Positions 9,622-20,060 are shown, counted from the stretch's first letter. The stretch: 64,000 nt of DNA from Bacteroides fragilis NCTC 9343 (GCF_000025985.1 NC_003228.3:5141141-5205140); one strand, 5' to 3'. Program-made: numbers and translations. The notes: a model not told the origin generated them from the sequence alone.

Positions 9622-9656
9622 AGAGCCGGCTTCTTCGTGACGAAAGAGCCGGCTCT
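9622..9656. terminator. Bidirectional terminator between convergent phosphatase and MscS genes
   Basis: AGAGCCGGCT (9622-9631) pairs perfectly with AGCCGGCTCT (9647-9656), with an inner TTCG/CGAA extension. It sits just after the phosphatase stop and five bases before the end of the convergent MscS gene, so it can serve both strands. Confidence 0.75.
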
Positions 9657-9661
9657 GTTTA

Positions 9662-11470
9662 TTATTTATCAGTCTTGGGCCTCAAATCATCTTTGGGAAT
9701 CGTAGACTCATTGCCGTCACGCATAGCCATATAGTGAGGCGACATGATTTCGATGCCCGCTTCATTAAAGCGATCCTGAATATTCTGATGCAGGTCCGAA
9801 TATATCTGAGCCAATTTATCCGCCTCACGGATATAAGCATTGATTTGATAAACCGGATACCAGTCACTCAACGAAGTTTCAAGCACAAAAGGACGCGGAT
9901 CGTCAATCACCCCGGGAGTATTCAAGGCAGCCTCTATCAATAGCTGATGAACCTGACGCCAGGGAACATCATATCCGATGGTCACTTCCGAGTGAATAAT
10001 CAGACCGTATTCGCGGGCCGAAGCGCTATAGTTCACTGTATGGGATGACATGATAAACGAGTTCGGAATGGTTACCACCTCATTCTTCGGTGTCTTGATC
10101 CGGGTCACCAAAGGCGTTTTCTCGATTACATTCCCGGTAGTATCATTCAGCTGGATCCGGTCGCCCAGTTTAAAAGGACGCATATAAGTAATGACCAGCC
10201 CCGCAATCACATTACCGATTACCGTGCTGGATCCTAAAGAAATGATCAGACCGACAAAAACAGATATCCCCTGGAATACTCCATTCTTAGCCCCCGGCAA
10301 ATAAGGATAGATCATCGCAATCATAAAAGCATAAAGCAGAAAACGGATGATATGATAAGTAGGCATTGCCCAGTCGGGATAGAAGCCACCGAACTTGAGC
10401 CGCCCCGCCTCTACCTCACGGGACAAGTAGTGAACCAAGCGCACCAGATACTTAACGGCAAAACAGATGATAAGAATGGCAAACAAATTGGGAATATAAT
10501 CGACTATACCTACCAGTATGTTCTTGATCGGGTTCCAGATATACGAAAATATCTGATAGGCCAGCCCCTTGGTCTGTGGGAAGATAGCGAACAAAAGGGG
10601 AACGGTAATCAACAATTGGAGAAGCATGATTACGTAGCGCAGCAAATTGGAAAGGAAGATCAACAGGTTGACCTGCCGCTGCGTATCCAATAACTCGTAA
10701 TTCTGAATGGAGATCGGCTTCAGCCTGGTATCCTTCAGCTTTTGGATACGTACTTTCAGTTTACGGAACAGCCAGCCTGTAAGCCAAAACAACAGATACT
10801 GCCCTGCCAATACCAGGACAAAATACAGAATACGCTTACCCAGTTGCCACAAGCTATGCTCCTCCTTCAACTCTTTCAGTTTCTGTACTACAATCTTCCG
10901 CTTATCCGTTGCCAACTGCTCGCGCGAACGTCCTTCCCATAGTCCGTCCTGGTCGGTAAACGAAGCAATGACTTTATTGCCGTACATCAGATCGGTTACG
11001 ATATCGCTGCTCTCGATATAGACAGAATCGGGATGCAGGGTAAACCGTTTACCCAACTGCATGATGGCCGCATCGATCATTTCGGCCCGCTGCAAAGGGG
11101 TATATCCCCCACGCTTGGTATACAAATAAAACAATGTATCGCCTTCGACCACTACCGGTACTCCCGGCGTAAACTGGCGAAGTGAGTCGATACGTGCCCT
11201 TTGCTGAGCTAATTTCACAGAGTCGGCAGCAAAAGCTTTCAGCCTCATCTGCTCCATTTCCATACGCATATTGGCTTCGCTCAGACGCGCCTCCTCCAGC
11301 TCTTTCTTCATATCTGCCATCCGTACGGAATCCGAATCGTTCCGGACTGCGGTCCGGGTAGCCACACTATCACCCGTCAATATCTCACGAACCGCCTTTC
11401 CCAACTGTGCGCACATATTGTTGGTCACCAACAGAAACAACAAAAGGCCGAATAATCTGTTCTTTTTCAT
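9662..11470 (-). CDS. MscS-family mechanosensitive ion channel
   Basis: Membrane channel that opens under high membrane tension and releases solutes on osmotic downshift. The 602-residue protein begins with a signal sequence (about 1-22), then an alpha-helical, coiled-coil-like periplasmic part rich in E/R/L (about 50-95) and further periplasmic sequence, then about five transmembrane helices from residue 212. The conserved pore helix and beta domain carry GSSTVIGNVIAGL, RPFKLGDRI and VTIPNS, followed by the MscS C-terminal alpha/beta domain. It is about twice the length of E. coli MscS, like other large MscS/YnaI-type proteins. It stands alone, convergent with the phosphatase gene. Confidence 0.93.
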   Translation of the reverse strand: MKKNRLFGLLLFLLVTNNMCAQLGKAVREILTGDSVATRTAVRNDSDSVRMADMKKELEEARLSEANMRMEMEQMRLKAFAADSVKLAQQRARIDSLRQFTPGVPVVVEGDTLFYLYTKRGGYTPLQRAEMIDAAIMQLGKRFTLHPDSVYIESSDIVTDLMYGNKVIASFTDQDGLWEGRSREQLATDKRKIVVQKLKELKEEHSLWQLGKRILYFVLVLAGQYLLFWLTGWLFRKLKVRIQKLKDTRLKPISIQNYELLDTQRQVNLLIFLSNLLRYVIMLLQLLITVPLLFAIFPQTKGLAYQIFSYIWNPIKNILVGIVDYIPNLFAILIICFAVKYLVRLVHYLSREVEAGRLKFGGFYPDWAMPTYHIIRFLLYAFMIAMIYPYLPGAKNGVFQGISVFVGLIISLGSSTVIGNVIAGLVITYMRPFKLGDRIQLNDTTGNVIEKTPLVTRIKTPKNEVVTIPNSFIMSSHTVNYSASAREYGLIIHSEVTIGYDVPWRQVHQLLIEAALNTPGVIDDPRPFVLETSLSDWYPVYQINAYIREADKLAQIYSDLHQNIQDRFNEAGIEIMSPHYMAMRDGNESTIPKDDLRPKTDK

Positions 11471-11532
11471 ATCAAAAACTCATAAAGTAATTGTCACCGG
11501 AATGGATAAACGTGCCAAACATACAGATTGTT

Positions 11533-11566
11533 TTTGACATAGCATAGATCGAAATCATTATATTTG
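11533..11566 (+). promoter_or_regulatory. Promoter of the Ca/Na exchanger gene
   Basis: TTTG at 11533-11536 and TATATTTG at 11559-11566, with a 22-base spacer, match the Bacteroides primary sigma consensus 30 bases before the ATG at 11597. Confidence 0.6.
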
Positions 11567-11596
11567 CACCCGAATCCGTAATTTAAAGGTATAGAC

Positions 11597-12553
11597 ATGG
11601 ATATATTACTGCTTATTGGAGGATTACTCCTCATTTTGATAGGTGCCAACTGCCTGACAGATGGTGCTGCGTCCGTAGCCAAGCGATTCCGTATTCCTTC
11701 CATCGTAATCGGCCTGACTATCGTAGCTTTCGGAACTTCCGCCCCGGAACTGACCGTTAGCGTATCGTCCGCCCTGAAAGGTAGCGCGGACATCGCCGTA
11801 GGTAACGTAGTGGGAAGTAATATCTTCAATACATTGATGATCGTCGGGTGCACCGCTCTATTTGCTCCTATCGTAATTACCCGGAATACTTTGCGGAAAG
11901 AGATTCCGCTATGCATTCTCTCCTCCATCGTCCTGCTGATATGCGCCAATGACGTTTTTCTGAATAAAGCTTCCAGCAACATACTAAGCATCTCGGACGG
12001 ACTGATTCTGCTCTGTTTCTTCACCATCTTCCTGGGCTACACATTTGCCATAGCCTCACCCACAAACAATACTCAACCGGAAGAGGAAATCAAAAGCCTC
12101 CCGATGTGGAAATCCGTACTTTTCATTCTGGGCGGATTGGCCGGACTTATTTTCGGGGGACAATGGTTTGTAGAGGGAGCAAGCAACATCGCACGGCACC
12201 TTGGCGTCAGCGAATCTGTTATCGGACTCACACTGGTAGCCGGAGGTACCTCCCTACCGGAACTTGCTACATCGATAGTGGCTGCCTTGAAAAAGAATCC
12301 GGAAATAGCCATCGGTAATGTGATCGGCAGTAATCTGTTCAACATCTTCTTTGTATTGGGATGCAGTGCTTCCATCACTCCCTTGCGGCTGACAGGCATC
12401 AATAACTTCGACCTTTTCACCTTGGTCGGTTCGGGCATTTTGCTCTGGTTTTTCGGATTATTTTTTGCCAAACGCACCATCACACGGATCGAAGGAAGTA
12501 TTCTGGTGTTATGCTATATAGCCTACACCACCTATCTGATCTATCAGATTTGA
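11597..12553 (+). CDS. Calcium/sodium antiporter, CaCA (YrbG) family
   Basis: Inner-membrane cation exchanger of 318 residues with about ten hydrophobic helices. The two inverted alpha repeats that form the ion site are clear: GTSAPELTVSV followed by AVGNVVGSNIFNT in the first half, and GGTSLPELATSI followed by AIGNVIGSNLFNI in the second. The Glu in each PEL is the expected ion ligand. The length and the duplicated architecture fit the bacterial K+-independent Ca/Na exchangers. It is transcribed alone from its own promoter; the GNAT gene follows after 88 bases. The exact cation is not decided by sequence. Confidence 0.93.
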   Translation: MDILLLIGGLLLILIGANCLTDGAASVAKRFRIPSIVIGLTIVAFGTSAPELTVSVSSALKGSADIAVGNVVGSNIFNTLMIVGCTALFAPIVITRNTLRKEIPLCILSSIVLLICANDVFLNKASSNILSISDGLILLCFFTIFLGYTFAIASPTNNTQPEEEIKSLPMWKSVLFILGGLAGLIFGGQWFVEGASNIARHLGVSESVIGLTLVAGGTSLPELATSIVAALKKNPEIAIGNVIGSNLFNIFFVLGCSASITPLRLTGINNFDLFTLVGSGILLWFFGLFFAKRTITRIEGSILVLCYIAYTTYLIYQI

Positions 12554-12610
12554 TAACATCGAGACACATAGTTTTTAGTTTTCGTACGTGGTAATTTAAA
12601 GATTATCACG

Positions 12611-12618
12611 TATCTTTG
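12611..12618 (+). promoter_or_regulatory. -7 box for the GNAT-parE-coaD-S41 run
   Basis: TATCTTTG lies 23 bases before the GNAT ATG, fitting TAnnTTTG. No clear TTTG is seen at -33. Confidence 0.5.
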
Positions 12619-12641
12619 CCCCCTCATCATAAATACAAGCT

Positions 12642-13778
12642 ATGGCCATTACAATTAAAAAGGTATCGACAAAAAGAGAACTTAAAAAATTCATTCGTTT
12701 TAATTACGAATTATACAAAGAGAATCCTTATTCCGTACCTGACCTCTACGACGACATGCTGAATACATTCAATAAGAAGAAAAATGCGGCATTCGAGTTC
12801 TGTGAGGCCGAGTACTTTCTGGCTTATAAAGACGGAAAAATCGTAGGGCGCATCGCAGGTATTATCAATCACCGTGCCAACGCCACCTGGAACAAAAAAG
12901 ATGTCCGTTTCGGTTGGATCGACTTCATCGACGACCTTGAAGTATCTTCCAGACTTCTGCAAACCGTAGAAGAATGGGGTAAATCCAAAGGGATGGAGAA
13001 CATTCAGGGCCCTCTTGGATTTACCGACTTCGACGCAGAAGGTATGCTGATCGAAGGATTCGACCAACTCAGCACCATGGCAACCATCTACAATCATCCC
13101 TACTATCCGCAACACATGGAGAAACTGGGATTTGAGAAAGATGCTGACTGGGTGGAATACAAAATTTATATTCCTGACGCCATCCCTGAGAAGCACCAGC
13201 GCATATCCGATCTTATTCAGCGTAAATATAACCTCAAGATAAAGAAATATACCTCATCCAGAAAGATTGCAGCCGATTACGGACAAGCCATCTTTGAGTT
13301 GATGAACGAAGCTTATAGTCCGCTGTACGGATACTCTCCGCTTTCGCAACGGCAAATTGACCAATATGTTAAAATGTACCTTCCGATTGTCGACTTGCGA
13401 ATGGTAACCCTGATCACAGATGCGGAAGACAAGTTAATTGCCGTAGGCATTTCAATGCCTTCACTTTCGGAAGCGTTACAGAAATCGCATGGACGCCTTT
13501 TGCCCCTCGGATGGTATTATCTGCTAAAGGCATTGTTCATGAAACGACGCGCCAAAATGCTTGACCTGCTGCTTGTAGCCGTGAAACCGGAGTACCAAAA
13601 CAAAGGTGTTAACGCTTTGTTATTTTCCGATTTAATTCCGGTTTATCAAAAATTAGGTTTTATCTTTGCAGAAAGCAACCCCGAACTGGAAATGAACGGA
13701 AAGGTTCAGGCACAATGGGAATACTTTAAAACCGAACAACATAAACGTCGTCGTGCGTTTACTAAGAAGATAGACTAA
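12642..13778 (+). CDS. GNAT-fold acetyltransferase-like protein, uncharacterised
   Basis: 378-residue cytoplasmic protein conserved in Bacteroidetes upstream of housekeeping genes. The C-terminal half (about 240-350) reads like an acyl-CoA N-acyltransferase fold: a central strand [19 protein letters not shown] resembles the acetyl-CoA pyrophosphate-binding R/QxxGxG/A motif, although the usual pattern is weakened to QNKGVN. The N-terminal half has the conserved segments [13 protein letters not shown] and [14 protein letters not shown]. The substrate is unknown. It ends five bases before parE and is probably co-transcribed with it, but that does not by itself suggest a DNA-related role. Confidence 0.75.
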   Translation: MAITIKKVSTKRELKKFIRFNYELYKENPYSVPDLYDDMLNTFNKKKNAAFEFCEAEYFLAYKDGKIVGRIAGIINHRANATWNKKDVRFGWIDFIDDLEVSSRLLQTVEEWGKSKGMENIQGPLGFTDFDAEGMLIEGFDQLSTMATIYNHPYYPQHMEKLGFEKDADWVEYKIYIPDAIPEKHQRISDLIQRKYNLKIKKYTSSRKIAADYGQAIFELMNEAYSPLYGYSPLSQRQIDQYVKMYLPIVDLRMVTLITDAEDKLIAVGISMPSLSEALQKSHGRLLPLGWYYLLKALFMKRRAKMLDLLLVAVKPEYQNKGVNALLFSDLIPVYQKLGFIFAESNPELEMNGKVQAQWEYFKTEQHKRRRAFTKKID

Positions 13779-13783
13779 AAACA

Positions 13784-15655
13784 ATGGAAGAGAACGAACT
13801 GATACCTGTAGACAACAACCCTGTAGAATATACAGACGACAACATTCGCCACCTGAGCGACATGGAACATGTGCGCACCCGTCCGGGTATGTACATCGGT
13901 AAGCTGGGCGACGGTTCGCATCCCGAAGACGGAATATATGTCCTTCTGAAAGAAGTTATTGACAACAGTATCGACGAGTTCAAAATGCAATCCGGCAAGA
14001 AGATCGAAATCAGAGTGGAAGAGAATCTTCGTGTCAGTGTACGCGACTACGGCCGCGGTATCCCACAGGGAAAACTAATAGAGGCAGTCAGTGTGCTGAA
14101 CACCGGTGGTAAGTATGACAGCAAGGCTTTCAAGAAAAGTGTCGGACTGAACGGTGTCGGCGTGAAAGCTGTCAATGCTTTGAGCTCAAACTTTGAAGTA
14201 CGTAGTTACCGGGATGGTAAAGTGCGTTGCGCCACCTTTACCAAAGGAGAGTTGGTGACAGACCACACAGAAGATACGGAAGAAGAAAACGGTACTTACA
14301 TCTTCTTCGAACCGGATGAAACTTTATTCCTGAATTATAGTTTCCGTCCCGAATTTATCGAGACGATGCTGCGCAATTACACATACCTGAACACCGGGCT
14401 GGCAATTATCTATAATGGGCAACGGATCCTTTCGCGCAATGGCCTGGTAGATTTGCTGAATGATAACATGACAGCTACCGGCCTCTACCCCATCGTACAT
14501 CTGAAGGGCGAAGATATCGAGATAGCCTTTACCCATACCGGACAGTACGGAGAGGAGTACTACTCATTTGTAAACGGTCAGCATACCACTCAAGGAGGTA
14601 CCCATCAAAGTGCTTTCAAAGAACACATCGCCCGCACCATCAAAGAGTTCTATAACAAGAATCAAGACTATACTGACATCCGTAACGGACTGGTAGCCGC
14701 CATTGCTGTCAACGTGGAAGAACCTATGTTTGAAAGCCAGACCAAAATCAAACTCGGCTCTACCAATATGTCGCCGGGAGGCATCACAGTAAATAAGTTC
14801 GTGGGTGACTTCATAAAACAGGAGGTAGACAATTTCCTCCACAAGCATGCCGATGTAGCCGAAATCATGTTGCAAAAGATACAGGATTCGGAAAAAGAAC
14901 GCAAAGCTATTGCCGGAGTGACCAAACTGGCACGTGAACGCGCCAAGAAAGCCAACCTGCACAACCGGAAGCTGCGTGATTGCCGCGTCCACCTGAACGA
15001 TGTGAAAGGCAAAGGGCTGGAAGAGGAATCGTGCATCTTCATCACCGAAGGTGACTCGGCAAGCGGCTCTATCACCAAAAGCCGGGATGTGAACACACAA
15101 GCCGTATTCAGCCTCCGCGGTAAGCCTCTCAACTCTTTCGGCCTGACCAAAAAAGTAGTTTACGAGAACGAAGAATTCAATCTGCTGCAAGCTGCATTGA
15201 ATATAGAAGACGGTATCGAAGGCTTACGCTACAACAAAGTGATCGTGGCTACCGATGCCGATGTGGATGGTATGCACATCCGCTTGTTGCTGATTACTTT
15301 CTTCCTTCAGTTCTTCCCCGATCTGATAAAGAAAGGACATGTATATATACTCCAAACTCCTCTCTTCCGCGTACGCAATAAAAAGAAAACGCTTTATTGT
15401 TATACCGAAGAAGAGCGTGTAAATGCTATTAAAGAGCTTAGCCCGAATCCGGAAATCACCCGTTTTAAAGGTTTGGGGGAAATCTCGCCCGACGAATTCA
15501 GACACTTTATCGGCAAAGATATGCGTCTCGAACAAGTATCGCTGCGCAAAACAGACACGGTAAAAGAACTACTCGAATTTTATATGGGTAAGAATACAAT
15601 GGAACGGCAAAACTTTATTATTGATAATCTGGTTATAGAAGAAGACATCGCATAA
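13784..15655 (+). CDS. parE: DNA topoisomerase IV subunit B
   Basis: ATPase subunit of the type IIA topoisomerase that unlinks replicated chromosomes. 623 residues. The GHKL ATPase has VIDNSIDEF (ATP-site Asn), DYGRGIP, and [14 protein letters not shown]. The transducer domain follows, then TOPRIM with EGDSASGS and [10 protein letters not shown], and the C-terminal ParE/GyrB segment with RFKGLGE. The length and the absence of a large TOPRIM insert fit a ParE or a short GyrB. I favour ParE because the Bacteroides GyrB is usually about 650 residues and sits elsewhere, but paralogue assignment is not fully secure. coaD begins two bases after the stop. Confidence 0.85.
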
Positions 15656-15657
15656 AC

Positions 15658-16110
15658 ATGAGAAGAGCTATCTTTCCGGGAACGTTCGACCCGTTTACCA
15701 TCGGACACTACTCCGTAGTTCAACGCACCCTGACATTCATGGACGAAGTGGTCATCGGTATCGGTATCAACGAAAACAAGAATACATACTTTCCGATCGA
15801 GAAACGTGTGGAAATGATTCGTAAGTTCTATAAAGACGAACCCCGGATCAAGGTCGAATCTTACGATTGCCTGACGATCGACTTTGCCCGTCAGGTAGAT
15901 GCCCAATTCATCGTTCGCGGTATCCGTACCGTGAAAGACTTCGAATACGAAGAAACAATTGCCGATATCAACCGGAAACTGGCCGGCATTGAAACCATTC
16001 TGTTATTTACCGAACCGGAATTGACCTGTGTCAGCTCTACCATCGTCCGCGAACTGCTTGGCTATAATAAGGATATCAGTATGTTCATTCCCAAAGGGAT
16101 GGAAATGTAA
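15658..16110 (+). CDS. coaD: Pantetheine-phosphate adenylyltransferase
   Basis: Catalyses ATP plus 4'-phosphopantetheine to dephospho-CoA and pyrophosphate, the penultimate step of CoA synthesis. 150 residues, close to the usual 155-165. The nucleotidyltransferase motif [10 protein letters not shown] includes the TxGH box with His17, and the C-terminal SSTIVREL matches the ISSTxVR motif. [12 protein letters not shown] is the expected substrate-binding segment. It starts two bases after parE and is followed after 15 bases by the S41 protease, so it is part of one transcription unit. Confidence 0.96.
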
Positions 16111-16125
16111 TAAACCCATGTGATC

Positions 16126-17748
16126 ATGAAAAGAATAATATACCTGCTTATCGGTTTGTGTTCCGTTTTGGGACTACAGGCACAGAACTTTGGCTCACCC
16201 GCCATGCGAAAATTACAACTGGCAGAGTTCGCCATCTCTAATTTATATGTAGATACGGTCAATGAAAACAAACTGGTTGAATCGGCCATCATAGAAATGC
16301 TGGCACAGCTCGACCCTCATTCCACCTATTCGGATGCCGAAGAGGTGAAGAAAATGAATGAACCGCTCCAAGGCAATTTCGAAGGGATAGGTGTACAGTT
16401 TCAGATGATCGAAGATACGCTGCTCATCGTACAACCGGTGAGTAATGGCCCGTCCGAAAAGGTAGGTATCCTGGCAGGAGACCGTATCATCGCGGTGAAT
16501 GACACAGCCATAGCAGGCGTAAAAATGGGAACAGAAGAAATCATGGGACGCCTGCGGGGCCCCAAAGATTCGAAAGTAAACCTGACCATTATCCGCAGAG
16601 GTGTGAAAGAACCGCTTTTATTTAATGTAAAACGAGATAAAATTCCAATCCTCAGCCTGGATGCCGCTTATATGATTCAGCCTAAAATAGGATACATCCG
16701 TATCAACCGTTTTGGAGCAACTACCGCCGAAGAGTTTCTAAAAGCCCTGAAAGAGTTACAGAAAAAAGGGATGAAAGACCTGATTCTGGACCTGCAAGGC
16801 AACGGAGGTGGTTATCTGAATGCCGCCATCGATCTGGCAAACGAGTTCCTGGGACAAAAAGAACTGATTGTCTACACAGAAGGACGTTCTGCACAACGCA
16901 GTGAGTTTTTTGCCAAAGGTAACGGAAACTTCCGTAACGGACGTCTGGTGGTATTGGTAGACGAATATTCGGCTTCGGCAAGTGAGATTGTGACAGGTGC
17001 CATTCAGGATTGGGACAGAGGAGTGGTGGTAGGACGCCGTTCTTTCGGTAAAGGACTGGTTCAACGCCCGATCGACCTTCCGGACGGTTCTATGATCCGC
17101 CTGACCATTGCCCGCTACTATACACCTGCAGGACGTTGCATACAAAAGCCTTATGACAGCAGCATCAACGAAAAACCGGGAAAAGGAAAAAGCAGTGAAA
17201 GCAGCATCGAAAAATACAACCAGGATCTGATCGACCGGTATAATCATGGCGAAATGGTCAGTGCAGACAGCATCCACTTCCCGGATTCACTGAAATGCCA
17301 GACTAAAAAACTGGGACGTACGGTTTATGGTGGAGGAGGTATCATGCCGGACTACTTCGTTCCGGTAGACACAACGCTATATACCGACTATCACCGTAAC
17401 CTGGTAGCCAAAGGGGTAGTCATTAAAACCACAATGAACTTCATTGAAAAGAACCGAAAGGCTTTATTGGATAAATATAAGACATTCGAGAAATTCAATG
17501 AAAAGTTTGAAATCGACGACCAGCTATTGAACTACCTGAGAGAAGCTGCCGATAAAGAAAAGATTGAATTCAACGAAGAGCAGTACAACAAAGCCCTGCC
17601 ACTGATTAAAGCGCAGCTGAAAGCTTTGATAGCCCGTGACTTATGGGATATGAATGAATATTTCCAAGTAATGAATGCCACCAATAAGAGTGTGGAGCGG
17701 GCACTGGAAATCTTAAATGACAAAGAGTACGAAAAGATATTGAAATAA
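16126..17748 (+). CDS. S41 family C-terminal processing peptidase
   Basis: Exported serine protease that trims or degrades periplasmic proteins. The ATG at 16126 puts a signal peptide (KRIIYLLIGLCSVLGLQAQ) directly at the N-terminus; an in-frame GTG two codons earlier is possible but less likely. About 540 residues: N-terminal helical part with DPHSTY (about 58-63), PDZ domain (about 85-165, GIGVQFQMIEDTLLI and GDRIIAVN), then the tail-specific protease core with DLQGNGGG, EYSASASEI (nucleophile Ser) and SFGKGLVQ (general-base Lys). Long C-terminal helical extension. It closes the parE-coaD unit. Confidence 0.94.
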   Translation: MKRIIYLLIGLCSVLGLQAQNFGSPAMRKLQLAEFAISNLYVDTVNENKLVESAIIEMLAQLDPHSTYSDAEEVKKMNEPLQGNFEGIGVQFQMIEDTLLIVQPVSNGPSEKVGILAGDRIIAVNDTAIAGVKMGTEEIMGRLRGPKDSKVNLTIIRRGVKEPLLFNVKRDKIPILSLDAAYMIQPKIGYIRINRFGATTAEEFLKALKELQKKGMKDLILDLQGNGGGYLNAAIDLANEFLGQKELIVYTEGRSAQRSEFFAKGNGNFRNGRLVVLVDEYSASASEIVTGAIQDWDRGVVVGRRSFGKGLVQRPIDLPDGSMIRLTIARYYTPAGRCIQKPYDSSINEKPGKGKSSESSIEKYNQDLIDRYNHGEMVSADSIHFPDSLKCQTKKLGRTVYGGGGIMPDYFVPVDTTLYTDYHRNLVAKGVVIKTTMNFIEKNRKALLDKYKTFEKFNEKFEIDDQLLNYLREAADKEKIEFNEEQYNKALPLIKAQLKALIARDLWDMNEYFQVMNATNKSVERALEILNDKEYEKILK

Positions 17749-17770
17749 CGTTTCTATAACGGAAAACGAT

Positions 17771-17827
17771 ATACGGTGAATGACGAACAGACCATGCTTC
17801 CTGCAGCCTGTTCGTCATTCACCGTAT
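17771..17827. terminator. 20-bp perfect inverted repeat between convergent genes
   Basis: Arms 17771-17790 and 17808-17827 are exact reverse complements over 20 bases with a 17-base loop, between the S41 protease stop and the convergent PAP2 gene (ends 17832). There is no T-run on the plus strand. A bidirectional terminator or mRNA-end protector is likely. Confidence 0.75.
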
Positions 17828-17831
17828 GTCG

Positions 17832-18455
17832 TCAATAACTTATTGTAACCTTCTTCTTCTCACCGAACAACCACTTGTTAAGCCAGCGATTCACATAAAT
17901 ATTGGCTACCGCACAACCGGCCCCTATCACAGCTCCTGCTGCTACATCCGACGGGTAATGTACTCCTTCATTCATTCTTGAGAATCCCACAGAACATGCC
18001 CAGAAAGCAGATGGAGCTATCACATACCATTTAGGATAGCGGATACTCAAAGAAGTAGCCAGTGAAAAGGCTGCTGCCGTATGACCGGAAGGAAACGAAG
18101 GACTCGATTCATGACTACGTGCATCTACCCGATCCGGATAACGGTCGTAGGGACGCTCACGGTCAAAAGCATATTTCATACCATACGTAATCACGACTGC
18201 CTCGGCCACACTCGTACCGATGTAAATGGCATCTTTCAGCAACTCTTTATCTTTATCGATACCTGCATATACAGCCATCGCCACCGGTACACCTACCGCA
18301 ATATAAGGTGCCGATTTAGAAAAGGCTTTGCTATAATTCCTCGCAAACTTACTATCAAGACTGTTTATTTTATGTAACGTATTGATATCCCAGTTCTGAG
18401 CATATCCCCCTACCGAAGAAAGCACACAAAAACAAATAAGCACAAATTTCTTCAT
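17832..18455 (-). CDS. PAP2-family membrane-associated phosphatase
   Basis: 207-residue lipid phosphatase-like protein with an N-terminal signal peptide ending near SVGGYAQ. All three PAP2 motifs are present: KYAFDRERPYDR (KX6RP), SFPSGHTAAAF (PSGH) and SRMNEGVHYPSDVAAG (SRX5HX3D), so it should be catalytically competent. Likely substrates are phosphatidate, undecaprenyl pyrophosphate, PGP or lipid A phosphates; sequence cannot choose. It is transcribed alone, divergently from an AraC-type regulator. Confidence 0.92.
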   Translation of the reverse strand: MKKFVLICFCVLSSVGGYAQNWDINTLHKINSLDSKFARNYSKAFSKSAPYIAVGVPVAMAVYAGIDKDKELLKDAIYIGTSVAEAVVITYGMKYAFDRERPYDRYPDRVDARSHESSPSFPSGHTAAAFSLATSLSIRYPKWYVIAPSAFWACSVGFSRMNEGVHYPSDVAAGAVIGAGCAVANIYVNRWLNKWLFGEKKKVTISY

Positions 18456-18481
18456 TTTTCTACTAATTTACTATTTTGCAG

Positions 18482-18530
18482 CAAAGATAGATTAAAAAGA
18501 CAGAGTTTTCGCAAAAAAAACCTATCTTTG
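18482..18530. promoter_or_regulatory. Divergent promoters for PAP2 (-) and AraC regulator (+)
   Basis: On the minus strand TATCTTTG (18482-18489) with TTTG at 18512-18515 (22-base spacer) serves the PAP2 gene. On the plus strand TATCTTTG (18523-18530) lies 40 bases before the AraC ATG. The two promoters overlap, so expression of the two genes may be coupled. Confidence 0.55.
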
Positions 18531-18570
18531 TTCCCTAAGTATTATTTACCCTGACACCTAACTTTAATTC

Positions 18571-19446
18571 ATGGCCAGAGAAACTCAATGTAATAGACAG
18601 ACAGATTGTGCGCAATGTCCCAAAGCTACAGAAGGCATACTTGTTCACCGGAAGTTTCCCAAAGGACAACATTTTCCGCCCGACAAATGCACACAAAATT
18701 GTATCCTGTTTATACTACAAGGAGAATTACTGGTCAACAGTGAAGAGTATCCCGGCACCACATTACGTGAAGGACAATTTATTCTCCAGTCCATCGGCTC
18801 CAAATTAGAATTACTGGCACTGACAGACGTAAATTATGTAGTGTACTGGTTCAACGAACCACCCCTGATCTGTGAACAGCGCTATCATGAGATCCTGCAA
18901 CAATCAGAAGCTCCGCTAACTTATACACCATTGGTTATGACACAACGCATAACCAACTTCATGAAAGATATTTGTGATTACCTCGATGAACAGATGCCTT
19001 GCGGCGCATTCATCGATCTGAAATGTCAGGAACTGATGTATCTGATCATCTGTTATTACCCGATACCCCAGTTGAGCAAGTTTTTCTATCCCATCAGCAG
19101 CTATACGGAAAGTTTCCAATATTTCGTCATGCAGAATTACGAAAAGGTGAAAAACGTAGAGGAGTTTGCACACCTGGGAGGCTATACCACTACCACTTTT
19201 CGCCGTTTATTCAAGAACATGTATGGCGTACCTGTATACGAATGGATTCTGAGCAAGAAAAGAGAAGGCATCCTGGAAGACCTCCAGCATACCAAACAAC
19301 GGATCACCGAGATCAGTAATCGTTACGGATTCGACTCTTTATCACATTTTGCACATTTCTGCAAAGCTTCCTTTGGAGACTCTCCACGTGCCCTTCGTAC
19401 ACGTGCAGCCAGAGGTGAAAAAATTACTGCTTTAAAAACAGAATAG
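18571..19446 (+). CDS. AraC-family transcriptional regulator with N-terminal Cys cluster (copy 1)
   Basis: 291-residue regulator. The N-terminal half is a cupin-like sensor; the C-terminal 100 residues hold the double helix-turn-helix, with VEEFAHLGGYTTTTFRRLFKNM and ITEISNRYGFDSLSHFAHFCK. Cysteines at 7, 13, 16 and 40 give the pattern C-x5-C-x2-C-x23-C, with His34 in HFPPDKC. The same spacing occurs in the paralogue at 28.6-29.4 kb, so a bound metal or redox switch is plausible but unproven. It lies 690 bases upstream of frdCAB on the same strand, but frd has its own promoter, so it is a candidate regulator rather than an operon member. Confidence 0.9.
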   Translation: MARETQCNRQTDCAQCPKATEGILVHRKFPKGQHFPPDKCTQNCILFILQGELLVNSEEYPGTTLREGQFILQSIGSKLELLALTDVNYVVYWFNEPPLICEQRYHEILQQSEAPLTYTPLVMTQRITNFMKDICDYLDEQMPCGAFIDLKCQELMYLIICYYPIPQLSKFFYPISSYTESFQYFVMQNYEKVKNVEEFAHLGGYTTTTFRRLFKNMYGVPVYEWILSKKREGILEDLQHTKQRITEISNRYGFDSLSHFAHFCKASFGDSPRALRTRAARGEKITALKTE

Positions 19447-20028
19447 AAACCGCTCTTTTTACCCGATAACGGACAAAGCTTCATCCGAATCCCCTTCTCA
19501 TTCTTCGGATCAGTCGGATACTTCTCCCACGTAAATGGATTTCAATCTTCCATCTTCCACCCTCCGAACAAGAGCTGGGATACAACACATCATGCTGATA
19601 TCCAAATGTATATAACTATATCTCTATCTATTTATATCACTTAGAGTATTTTATTTTTCTTGCTATCTTTAGTGAAAATGGTCTTTTCTTTATCTCCTCC
19701 TGCATATCTGTGCCCATGAGCCCAGATAGCAAGGCTCACATAAACATATCAGAAGGTACGGTAATACTCTTATTTACAAAGTATTATAAATGATGTCCAT
19801 TTGACTTGTTTTCTTCTTAATTCATGCACAGAAAAGAGAATTAGAGGAAACCTCGGAAAACGACCAATTAAATATAAGCATGATAACGACTCCAAAAGCT
19901 AACTTCTTAAAGACAAAGATTTTACTATTCTAACAGATTCACGACAAATCCTTTATACCCCCAACCGATCGTCCCGTTTACCCCATCCTCTCCGGACATT
20001 CAGGATTAAAGAATTATTTCTTTAATTC
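19447..20028. other. Non-coding stretch between AraC regulator and frd promoter
   Basis: About 580 bases without a credible gene on either strand. It is AT-rich and has several TAnnTTT-like words, but no strong hairpin or long repeat that I can see. It could be the remains of a lost gene or an extended control region for fumarate reductase. Confidence 0.5.
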
Positions 20029-20060
20029 TTTGGTTAATCAATGTATTTCGTGTACTTTTG
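20029..20060 (+). promoter_or_regulatory. Promoter of frdCAB
   Basis: TTTG at 20029-20032, a 20-base spacer and TACTTTTG at 20053-20060 match the Bacteroides consensus. This predicts a leader of about 65 nt before the frdC ATG at 20133. Confidence 0.75.

Noticed and set aside
19447..20028. Hidden gene in the AraC-frd gap
   Set aside because: No frame with family resemblance or plausible start; frequent stops in all frames.
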